The notes beneath the pieces were generated by a model that was given only the letters and a program-made list of their open reading frames with translations, did not search any database and was not told the origin of the DNA. The translations under genes were made by a program, and so were the position numbers. Of a stretch of DNA of 15,404 nt, positions 9,466 through 15,404 are shown piece by piece. Every line of letters begins with the position of its first letter. Positions within the stretch are counted from its first letter, which is position 1. This stretch comes from Podochytrium sp. JEL0797 (Eukaryota; Chytridiomycota; Chytridiomycetes; Chytridiales; Chytriomycetaceae): contig JADGJG010000619.1 in the NCBI GenBank assembly GCA_027596195.1, forward strand, positions 1 through 15,404, read 5' to 3'.

Positions 9466-9687
9466 GAGCCGTTCTGCAACCCGATCAACCTATTCTCCAA
9501 GTTTTTCTTTGTTTTAGAAATAAATATTTGGATTTGAAGAAAGGAACGTTTGTTGATGGATTCACAACTCGTTGTCAATGTTGGTCATTCGCTGTTTATG
9601 TCTTATCGACTCGTTTCATTTCATTTCACGACATCGAGTTCAACGTCAACTAATGATTCCATCGATGGTGTGACCAAAAACGCTGCG
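9466..9687. other. intergenic region after the Gln-rich gene
   Basis: It contains the poly(A) signal at 9519-9524. Otherwise it is AT-rich with no coding pattern I trust. Confidence 0.4.
9519..9524 (+). terminator. poly(A) signal of the Gln-rich gene
   Basis: AATAAA lies 53 nt after the TGA at 9463-9465, embedded in AT-rich sequence. Confidence 0.6.
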
Positions 9688-9699
9688 AAAAGGTTCAAC
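9688..9699 (+). repeat. promoter repeat element, copy 1 (AAAAGGTTCAAC)
   Basis: This 12-bp sequence recurs exactly at 10116-10127. Each copy lies about 120-135 bp before one of the two GPI micro-protein start codons, so it is part of the duplicated promoter unit. Confidence 0.6.
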
Positions 9700-9747
9700 A
9701 CAAGTCAAGCTTGCGCCACCTTCGTTCAGCCCCCCAACCAGGAAAGA

Positions 9748-9755
9748 CATAAAAG
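9748..9755 (+). promoter_or_regulatory. TATA-like element of GPI micro-protein 1
   Basis: CATAAAAG stands 62 bp before the ATG at 9810, in the same place as the TATAAAAT of the duplicate gene. A C-rich tract lies just upstream in both. Confidence 0.55.
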
Positions 9756-9756
9756 G

Positions 9757-9773
9757 CAGCTGCAGAAAGCCAA
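9757..9773 (+). repeat. leader repeat element, copy 1 (17 bp)
   Basis: CAGCTGCAGAAAGCCAA is repeated exactly at 10200-10216. Both copies sit directly after the TATA element, near the expected transcription start, and contain overlapping CAGCTG and CTGCAG palindromes. Confidence 0.65.
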
Positions 9774-9809
9774 CTAGCAATCATAGACACATTCAAGAAA
9801 CAACTCAAA

Positions 9810-10007
9810 ATGCAATTCAAGTCCATCCTCTCTGTCATCGTCGCGTGCATGGCCACTGTTGCCGTCGCAGCCCCTCCACCCGGTGCCGGACAACCCTCCA
9901 ACCCCAAGCCAACTGGTTCTTCTGATGCCTCTGCCTCGACTACGAACGGAGCTTCCACCATCGGAATGATTGGTGGTGCCGCGGCTTTGGCCACCTTGTT
10001 GCTCTAA
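9810..10007 (+). CDS. GPI-anchored micro-protein 1 (65 aa)
   Basis: The 65-residue product starts with a classical signal peptide (Lys4, then hydrophobic ILSVIVACMATVAVA, cleavage near 20-22). It ends with a hydrophobic tail (GMIGGAAALATLLL) directly preceded by small residues (N46-G47-A48-S49), the layout of a GPI-attachment signal. That leaves only about 25 mature residues, rich in Pro, Gly, Ser and Thr and so likely O-glycosylated. It has no cysteines in the mature part and no known domain. A TATA-like box and a downstream AATAAA frame it as a real short single-exon gene. Its tandem duplicate begins 442 bp downstream. Its role is unknown; a surface coat or wall-linked glycopeptide is plausible. 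Confidence 0.85.
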   Translation: MQFKSILSVIVACMATVAVAAPPPGAGQPSNPKPTGSSDASASTTNGASTIGMIGGAAALATLLL

Positions 10008-10027
10008 TTTTTTCCTTAGATTTATCA

Positions 10028-10033
10028 AATAAA
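10028..10033 (+). terminator. poly(A) signal of GPI micro-protein 1
   Basis: AATAAA lies 20 nt after the TAA at 10005-10007. Confidence 0.6.
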
Positions 10034-10115
10034 ATAATATGAATTGATTTGAACTTGCTTGCGAGTGGGCAAATTAGGAGTGAGTAGCGACTATAAAACC
10101 GCTGCTTGCTATCTC

Positions 10116-10127
10116 AAAAGGTTCAAC
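10116..10127 (+). repeat. promoter repeat element, copy 2 (AAAAGGTTCAAC)
   Basis: Exact repeat of 9688-9699, 428 bp downstream, about 125 bp before the second GPI micro-protein start codon. Confidence 0.6.
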
Positions 10128-10190
10128 GCGGAAAGCCAGACGGGTATCAATTTTTGCAGAAATTTTGATCTGTTCTGCCCCCCGAAAAGT

Positions 10191-10198
10191 TATAAAAT
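10191..10198 (+). promoter_or_regulatory. TATA box of GPI micro-protein 2
   Basis: TATAAAAT stands 61 bp before the ATG at 10252, after a CCCCCC tract, matching the arrangement of copy 1. Confidence 0.6.
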
Positions 10199-10199
10199 C

Positions 10200-10216
10200 C
10201 AGCTGCAGAAAGCCAA
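10200..10216 (+). repeat. leader repeat element, copy 2 (17 bp)
   Basis: Exact repeat of 9757-9773, 443 bp downstream, equal to the offset between the two start codons. Confidence 0.65.
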
Positions 10217-10251
10217 TTGCCAATCACAAAACCATTCCAAAACCACTCAAA

Positions 10252-10455
10252 ATGCAATTCAAGTTCATCCTCTCTGTCACCGTCGCTTGCATGGCCAGCG
10301 TTGCTGTCGCAGCACCTCCACCTGGTGCCGGAACTGGCGCCAGCGGCCAGCCAGCTGTTTCTCCAGAAGCCTCTCCTGCGGCCTCTGCCACGAGCGGAGC
10401 TTCCACCCTCGGAATGATTGGTGGTGCCGCGGCTTTGGCCACCTTGTTGCTGTAA
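10252..10455 (+). CDS. GPI-anchored micro-protein 2 (67 aa)
   Basis: This is a tandem duplicate of the 9810-10007 gene. The signal peptide (MQFKFILSVTVACMASVAVA) and GPI tail (GASTLGMIGGAAALATLLL) are almost unchanged, down to long identical DNA stretches. The mature segment between them (about residues 22-48) is different in sequence and slightly longer: Ala/Ser/Pro-rich with two SPEAS/SPAAS-like units. Predicted attachment is at S48 or G49. The start is chosen at 10252 because it matches copy 1. The frame is open further upstream, but that part corresponds to the non-coding leader of copy 1. A TATA box and AATAAA flank it. Function unknown. Confidence 0.85.
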   Translation: MQFKFILSVTVACMASVAVAAPPPGAGTGASGQPAVSPEASPAASATSGASTLGMIGGAAALATLLL

Positions 10456-10475
10456 TCTTGGCATTTAGAAAGACA

Positions 10476-10481
10476 AATAAA
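10476..10481 (+). terminator. poly(A) signal of GPI micro-protein 2
   Basis: AATAAA lies 20 nt after the TAA at 10453-10455, the same spacing as in copy 1. Confidence 0.6.
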
Positions 10482-10549
10482 ATGCATATATAATAATGTT
10501 CTTAATTTATTTGTGAATGAAAATAACTCGAAAAAGATCAACGCCGGCA

Positions 10550-10555
10550 CACGTG
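10550..10555. promoter_or_regulatory. CACGTG E-box in the paralogue 2 promoter
   Basis: A palindromic CACGTG lies about 165 bp before the TATA box. Basic helix-loop-helix factors bind this core in fungi. A chance occurrence is possible. Confidence 0.3.
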
Positions 10556-10716
10556 CTGACAGTGGCTGATTCGTTTTCGTTGATTGTTTTGCGGTGAAGT
10601 TTTGGCAGAACGAACGCCAAGGAAAATTATAGCGCTTGCGTATTTAATTATGAAATGAAAGAAAAGATGAGAAATTGCGTTCACATCGCACAAAAGGCGG
10701 GTGTGGGTGCGGGACT

Positions 10717-10727
10717 TATAAAAAAAA
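10717..10727 (+). promoter_or_regulatory. TATA box of paralogue 2
   Basis: TATA followed by a run of A lies after a GC-rich segment, 198 bp before the start codon at 10915. It implies a leader of about 160-170 nt. Confidence 0.5.
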
Positions 10728-10914
10728 GCACGGCTACTTGTGCACATTCCCACGGGACAGCGCAGCTCACAAATTCAGAACCCATTCCCTCACATGCTTG
10801 TGTCTTGCTCATTATTACTTTCTAAAATTGACATGGCGATGAAAGGAAAACAAGATTTTTTTATTTTTCATTCCGGTACGCGTGCGTTAAAACCCTTTGA
10901 AAAAACACTCGATT

Positions 10915-12647
10915 ATGGCAGCCCTGAACTGCGTCATTACGCTTCCCCCAAATCCGTTTGCTGCCACGGGACTCTCGACGCCATGGACCGTGACTGGCTG
11001 CGACCAGACTGTGAATCCAACGTGAGACCTGGCCACCTTTTGTCACCGCGTGTTTTAAACACAAACCACCACACCCACAGTTTTGCTGAATGCGTTGTCC
11101 TCGATTTAATGACGGGAGCACTCGCCGTCTACTCTCCCCTCCTCGTGAACAAAGGCGCCGTCGCTGGAACCAACTTCATTGCTCCGACCGTACCCACCCT
11201 TCCGTCGCAAAACATCGTTGGGTGCTGGTTCGGAACCAACGGAGCCACGACCGCGCTCACGGACAATAACAACGGAATGGTTGTCCAGAACGCGAACTGT
11301 ATCGGAATCCTGGGGCAGACCATTTTCGGACAGTTTGCAGCGTGCAATGGCCGGCAGTTTTTTGCCGTTGCGAATTCAATGGTTTGTAGCAGTTTTTCTT
11401 GCGTCCATTTTGGGAAAAATAACGCTTTGCTTGTCCAGATGATGCAGATCATGATTCCACCACTCGGAATGGGCCTGAACGGAAAACCATGTTACACCAC
11501 GCGCTCGTTCCAAATCATCGATATGGACCCCAGTGACAACGTCGTTACCACATATCTCATGAGTGCAACCAAGGTCCTGGCTCAGAAAAATGCTGCGAAT
11601 GTGGCAGCGCTCGCTGGCGCGCAAGACATCACGAACGGCTCCGACAACCTCCTTTTGGACGCCGCCTACCGTCCAGCGCTTGGATGTGTCGCTTTCACTG
11701 CTCCAAACTTGGCCGATCCAAATGGCACACCCGTCGGGGCTCTTGGCCTCAACGAGCTCCAAGCAAATCAGCTCCAAATGCTCCAAGCCCTGGTTCCTCC
11801 CACTGACCCGTTTGTCCTCGCTGGGGCCGTCCCAAACGTCCAAAAGCAGAATATGTATCGCGCTGCCGTGAACCAACCCCCTGCAATGGGAACAACGGCG
11901 GAGACTAAGGCATTCTGTACCAACATGCTGAACATCACGGCACCTGGATTCATCACCGACCTCAAGTTCTTGACCGGCAAGGGATCTCCCGACCCCGCCA
12001 ACGGCATTGACCTGCTCACCTTCTTGGGCCAGCGTTTTGCACTCTCCTGGGTGGGCCTCACGTGTAACACGCTGATTCCGTTGGTCGACGCGAATGGAAA
12101 CGCTGTCACGACCCCCATCACGGCGAATCGCGTTCCCATGATGGTGAATGGGGCCCAAGCAATGGTGACCACGAGTTTGACATTCAACACTCCCGCGTTG
12201 ATCGCGCTGCTGATGATGAACGGAGGTCCGACTGCCGAAGCTCTCATTGTGGCGAAACAAACTGCTTCCATATCTGCGTCTGCCACTTCCAAATCCGCGT
12301 CCACGACTTCCAAGTCCGCGTCTCCCTCATCCACTTCCGCTTCCACTTCCAAGACCAAGACCAAAACCAAAACCACCAATGCGGCCAAGACCAAATCTTC
12401 TACTTCGGTTGCAAAAGCCACTGGAGCTCAAGCTGCTGCCGCTGTCACGAGTCTTGCCGCTGCTGCTGCCGTTTCCAAGAGGCCTGGCGCTGCAAATGCC
12501 GCTGGAGCCAATGCCGCTGCCGCGAGCCCTACTGTTCCAGCCGCTGCTGCTCTGGCCGCTACTGCTATCCCAGCCCCTCAAGATGTGAAACCAGCTGCGG
12601 TCGCGTCTGCGAAACCGACTTCGGTCCCGAAAACTAGTGCCCGCTAG
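10915..12647 (+). CDS. large fungal family protein with Ala/Ser/Lys tail, no CBM19-like end (paralogue 2)
   Basis: Exons 10915-11021, 11081-11381 and 11439-12647 give 538 residues; the introns are 59 and 57 nt. The first intron sits at the same place as in paralogue 1 (after NPT). The second sits after FFAVANSM, where paralogue 1 has none. The paralogue 1 intron before IIDMDPS is absent here. The core matches paralogue 1 closely: NCVITLPPNPFAATGL, STPWTVTGCDQTVNPT, SPLLVNKGAVAGTNFI, GCWFGTNG, LLTFLGQRF, MMVNGAQAMVTTSL. The C-terminal 130 residues are Ser/Thr/Lys then Ala-rich (KTKTKTKTT block) and end in PKTSAR without the Cys-rich module. No signal peptide is visible. Skipping the second splice keeps the frame open, but the spliced form matches the paralogue better. 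Function unknown. Confidence 0.85.
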
Positions 12648-13013
12648 TTCATTTGATTTGCATTTTCTCCATACAGATTTATAATGTTTTGCTATCGCTT
12701 TTTCTACCTTTTCGCTATTATATAGTTGAAAAATAAAAATTAATGTAAAAAAAACTTTTTTTGGGGGGTATTTTTGGCAGAATCAATCAAGCCGAGCTTC
12801 TTCCAAACGAACCGACGGGAGGTCGATCGGCACTGATACGCACGCTGTTATTGGTGCTGTTTGCCGGAAGCTGTTTTTCCGGGTCTGTTCGAAGAAAGTC
12901 CGGACGGGCTTTACCCCCCCCTCCCATTTTCAATTTTTTGCATCTTGTCACAGAGTGTGTTAAATCGAAACACGATTCTCTCCAATAAATGAATGACCAA
13001 AAAACATCAAAAA
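12648..13013. other. intergenic region between paralogue 2 and the small Ser/Thr-rich gene
   Basis: It has an AATAAA at 12732-12737, a T/G homopolymer stretch near 12757-12770 and a C-run near 12912-12925. A frame of 75 codons at 12761-12988 has no domain-like features and is probably chance. No gene is supported. Confidence 0.4.
12732..12737 (+). terminator. poly(A) signal of paralogue 2
   Basis: AATAAA lies 85 nt after the TAG at 12645-12647, within an AT-rich stretch. Confidence 0.55.
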
Positions 13014-13259
13014 ATGGACTCCGGCAAGAGCAACGACAGCACCAAGAGCGAGGCCCTGAACTCGATTTACATCCCTGCTCGCAGAGCGTCGGGTATCTCC
13101 GAAATCAGTGGCAGTAGTTCTTACACAAAGGAGGCTCAGTGGTCGAGAGACATGACCTCGCCAACAAGCGCCACCGCTTCCAAACGTTTGAGTTTCGGCG
13201 CCATGGGAATGGCGAATATTCTTTCCCAAAGCACTCACCCTTCCTTTTTCGACAACTGA
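13014..13259 (+). CDS. small Ser/Thr-rich protein with basophilic kinase-site motifs (81 aa)
   Basis: A single-exon frame encodes MDSGKSNDSTKSEALNSIYI ... and ends in SQSTHPSFFDN. It is hydrophilic and Ser-rich, with RRAS (in ARRASGIS) and KRLS (in SKRLSFG), both basic-basic-x-Ser patterns typical of protein kinase A-like sites. No signal peptide or membrane segment is present. I chose the ATG at 13014 (A at -3, G at +4); an in-frame ATG at 12993 would add seven residues but has weak context. An AATAAA follows 9 nt after the stop. The protein is probably disordered and regulated by phosphorylation. I do not recognise its family. Confidence 0.65.
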   Translation: MDSGKSNDSTKSEALNSIYIPARRASGISEISGSSSYTKEAQWSRDMTSPTSATASKRLSFGAMGMANILSQSTHPSFFDN

Positions 13260-13267
13260 TTGATAGC

Positions 13268-13273
13268 AATAAA
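13268..13273 (+). terminator. poly(A) signal of the small Ser/Thr-rich gene
   Basis: AATAAA lies 9 nt after the TGA at 13257-13259. Confidence 0.55.
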
Positions 13274-13404
13274 TGCTTTTGTAAATATCGTACGTAGCAT
13301 GAATGTGCATCGCGCAGAGCGATGACTCAAATTTAGAAGATGAATGAATTCTGTGAGCGCCACCCAACTCTTCTCCCTCTCCCTCCCTCTCCTTCTCAAG
13401 TTAT

Positions 13405-13412
13405 TATAAAGG
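13405..13412 (+). promoter_or_regulatory. TATA-like box behind a CT-rich tract, facing the channel gene antisense
   Basis: TATAAAGG follows a polypyrimidine run (about 13365-13396, CCCTCTCCCTCC-like). It points to the right, into the antisense strand of the channel's tail. No coding frame follows on the plus strand. Confidence 0.3.
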
Positions 13413-13440
13413 CGAGAAGAGGAAAGGTCTTTTGCCAACG

Positions 13441-13446
13441 TTTATT
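13441..13446 (-). terminator. poly(A) signal overlapping the ancestral stop of the channel gene
   Basis: On the minus strand AATAAA overlaps the TAA (13444-13442) that ends the coiled-coil tail frame. It is flanked by a 9-bp inverted repeat at 13421-13429 and 13460-13468. Confidence 0.5.
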
Positions 13447-13882
13447 CCTTTCCGAAGGTGACCTTTCCGGCTTCATTTTCTTTTGTCTTTTCGCGTATTA
13501 ACCGCAACTCCAATTTCTTGATTCTTCGGACAAACCGATCGCGTAGAGAGCGAACAATCCCAGCCTCTGTTTTCCTGAAATTTCTTTCCCGTTCCATCGC
13601 TGCCAATACTCGTCGGCCACCTTCCCATCTTCGTCCTTGACACCAATCTGACGCATATCAATGTCGCCGCTCAACTCCACGCGCAACTCATCCCTGACAC
13701 TCGCAAGAAAGTCAAACCAGTTAAAGAGGGGAATGAAATCGCGAATCCGCTGATGTCAGTACCCTTGGATGGTGTGAAATTGGACATTTTTGCCATGTTC
13801 GTCGCACGCGACAACAATTTTGACAATTTCCTTGTTGGTGGGGTGGTGGGGTTGGTCGCGTTCGTTGAAGAGGAAGTAGCGG
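13442..13882 (-). pseudogene. eroded cytoplasmic tail of the TRPV-like channel gene
   Basis: Beyond the channel core, coding sequence clearly continues but in changing frames. RYFLFNERDQ and KIVVACDEHGKNVQFHT are read after a one-base shift at the C-run opposite 13881-13884. A TGA at 13758-13756 interrupts this frame. RDFIPLFNWFDFLASVRDEL and VKDEDGKVADEYWQRWNGKE follow in the same frame. Another one-base shift at the A-run opposite 13570-13573 then leads to a basic coiled coil (VRRIKKLELRLIREKTKE) ending at 13442. Codon use and amino-acid pattern show this was one continuous tail. The gene as it stands would instead read a different 81-codon frame ending at 13671. Two of the three lesions sit in homopolymers, so assembly error is a live alternative. 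Confidence 0.6.
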
Positions 13883-15404
13883 GGTTACTTCTTAGTTCCT
13901 TGTCGCTGAGACTCAAGTCAATATCTATCGGCGCAATCAGTCAAGTAACATTCGCGTGCAGCGTGTAACAAAACTCTCACCCAAAATCAACGACGCCAAC
14001 TGCACCTTCCACTCCCTCTTGGAATCGCGATCCACCTCCTTGAATGTCTCAACCAACTGTGCAATCAAGACATTCACCAGCAACACAATAACCACAAAGC
14101 CGTACACCAAAAACAAAAGCTCCGTGTATCCAGGCAGCCTCGCTTCTCTGAAGTCATCAAACGCGGCCTGCGCGAAAATGAACCGAACTGTCCAAAGCGT
14201 GCTTCCCAAAAAGGAGTCCCAATCCTTCAAAGGAACTTCCCTCATCTGAAGAAACAGCGCCGCCGAGAATCCCGCTGTGATGGAAACGAACAGGTACAAC
14301 CACTGCACGAAATCTTCGAAAATAATTCGCCTGAAAATGACAACGAGAGGCCCAACTCGCTCGAATCCTTTGCTGAACGACATGAGGTGAAGGCATCCGA
14401 GAATCGCGCCCAATCCAAACAGCACGTTTTCCACGTCCAAAATCGTGTCCGAGTTCGCGGAGACAAACGCGAATCGAACAACAGGAAGCGCCGCGACGCA
14501 GGCGCAATACAAAAAGTATTTTTGCCGAAGAATCAGGATGGATCCGCCGATGGCACAAATCTCCATCGTCAATCGAACCACGTTGGCCCCCACACCTGCC
14601 AACTCATCACCGAAATAGTCCCGCCGTTCACGCATTGACACTGGCTGCAGGGCCAAAGCGACCATAAAGCTTGCAATCGAGAGTCCAGTGAAGAAGAACC
14701 GCAGCATAAACTTCTTGCGCGCGTAGAGATCCCATTTCCACCGTAGGATCGATTCAAACACGCGATTTGTGATGACTGCCTTGTTGTTGATTTTCACTGC
14801 GAGCTCGAGAGCTGAGGCGGAGGATCGCTTCCAAGTCTTGGATTTTCCATCATTCGATGCATCGAGATCGGGCTGGAGCGGGTCGATATCTTGAATGTCG
14901 ACGCTGTATTGGCGGTTTGGACCAAACTGATATTTGGACGTCAGCCCCACACATCCAAAAACAAAGCAGTAAGCTGGATCTCACCTCCCAACGGATGACC
15001 TTCATCGTCTCGATAATACTTTGATGCCCTCTCGAGATGCCCATCTGGAACGGCGTCATTCTTGTCTTGAGGTTTCTGGCCATGTGGATGTCGATCTCCG
15101 TCGTTCCTTCTTTGATATCGGACAAGTTCCGGGCACGCAAATAATTGTAAAGCTCGATGTCAATGTCCCCGTGAAACGCCAGGGTGTGCATCACGTTGTT
15201 CCCTGCACGTGTTTTTTGAGTCAGTCGGCCGGAAAGAAATAACGGACGCCGTACCATGAAAATCAACGGCTGTCAAATCGGCAGGATCAAATGCGTTCTC
15301 AACCAAATATTTCATGATCTCAACACGCCGTTGCGAGGCGGTTGCGAATTGAAGAATTGTTTGGCCAAAATACATCGACCCGTCTCCCTCGTGGAGGCTG
15401 AATT
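13671..15404 (-). CDS. TRPV-like ankyrin-repeat cation channel (5' end outside the window)
   Basis: Exons 15404-15255, 15202-14985, 14926-13981 and 13924-13671 join over 52-, 58- and 56-nt introns to give 521 residues from a start outside the window. Residues 1-122 are ankyrin-type repeats (MYFGQTILQFATASQRRVEI, NNVMHTLAFHGD, MTPFQMGISRGHQSII), laid out as in the last TRPV repeats. Six membrane segments follow at about 196-216, 237-255, 259-278, 284-305, 327-349 and 389-417, with a pore helix region near 360-379 (LGSTLWTVRFIFAQAAF) and an S6 LLVNVLIAQLVETF typical of TRP channels. It should conduct cations, possibly Ca2+, in response to mechanical, thermal or chemical cues; the ligand is unknown. 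The last about 80 residues come from a shifted frame (see the tail entry), so the true C-terminus is uncertain. Confidence 0.8.

Larger units (their letters stand above)
10456..10914. other. intergenic region and promoter of paralogue 2
   Basis: It contains the poly(A) signal of GPI micro-protein 2 (10476-10481), a CACGTG E-box at 10550-10555, and a TATA box at 10717. An ATG at 10794 opens a frame that overlaps exon 1 of paralogue 2 out of frame. It is not supported as coding, since the paralogue alignment fixes the start at 10915. Confidence 0.45.

Noticed and set aside
10740..11021. Single 635-codon frame starting at 10740 as the true start of paralogue 2
   Set aside because: Its first 90 codons read exon 1 in the wrong frame and run through intron 1. 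Splicing at 11022-11080 from the ATG at 10915 gives an N-terminus matching paralogue 1.
12761..12988. 75-codon open frame between paralogue 2 and the small Ser/Thr-rich gene
   Set aside because: It has no recognisable features, crosses homopolymer runs and has no matching poly(A) arrangement; probably chance.
13756..13758. Recoding of TGA (selenocysteine or altered genetic code) in the channel tail
   Set aside because: TGA ends other genes in the window (5351-5353, 9463-9465, 13257-13259), and frameshifts nearby point to decay or assembly error rather than recoding.
14927..14950. ATG at 14950 as start of the channel
   Set aside because: It lies inside a 58-nt intron (14984-14927). The upstream exons encode ankyrin repeats that join smoothly to the channel.
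1..15404. tRNA, rRNA, CRISPR arrays or transposable elements
   Set aside because: I saw no convincing cloverleaf or B-box with partner arms, no spaced direct-repeat array, and no transposase, reverse transcriptase or terminal repeats.

Overview
The window looks like nuclear DNA of a filamentous or zoosporic fungus, most likely a chytrid. Most genes are interrupted by short GT-AG introns of about 50-70 nt, many with a CTGAC/TTGAC-type branch site. Poly(A) signals (AATAAA) lie close behind the stop codons. One gene encodes a channel with ankyrin repeats and a TRPV-like core, which is unusual for a fungus but would fit a chytrid. The organism call is inference from gene content only. Genes are monocistronic on both strands and there is no operon.

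Layout. 1-98 is the 3' end of an unrecognised gene. 252-1342 (-) is a two-exon coiled-coil protein convergent to it. 1409-3155 (+) is a zone of gene decay: a truncated YCII-domain remnant, then a PPPDE/PUL-type protein gene whose 5' half carries several frameshifts and a lost splice donor while its PUL half remains open. 3403-5353 (+) is a large three-exon protein of a fungal family of unknown function with a Cys-rich, CBM19-like C-terminus. 5859-7941 (+) is a five-exon peroxisomal acyl-CoA oxidase ending in SKL. 8084-9465 (+) is a Gln-rich, AT-hook-like protein. 9810-10007 and 10252-10455 (+) are two near-duplicate micro-proteins that are almost entirely signal peptide plus GPI-anchor signal. 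10915-12647 (+) is the second copy of the 3403-5353 family, lacking the CBM19-like end. 13014-13259 (+) is a small Ser/Thr-rich protein. 13442-15404 (-) is the TRPV-like channel, entering from the right edge, with a damaged cytoplasmic tail.

The acyl-CoA oxidase is an ordinary beta-oxidation enzyme. The two large paralogues and the two GPI micro-proteins form an interleaved, recently duplicated group, at least partly surface-related. They may represent lineage-specific cell-wall or surface biology, but no shared pathway can be proved from sequence. The most notable items are the TRPV-like channel with its eroded tail, the paired GPI micro-proteins with duplicated promoters, the intron turnover between the large paralogues, and the decayed PPPDE-PUL gene.
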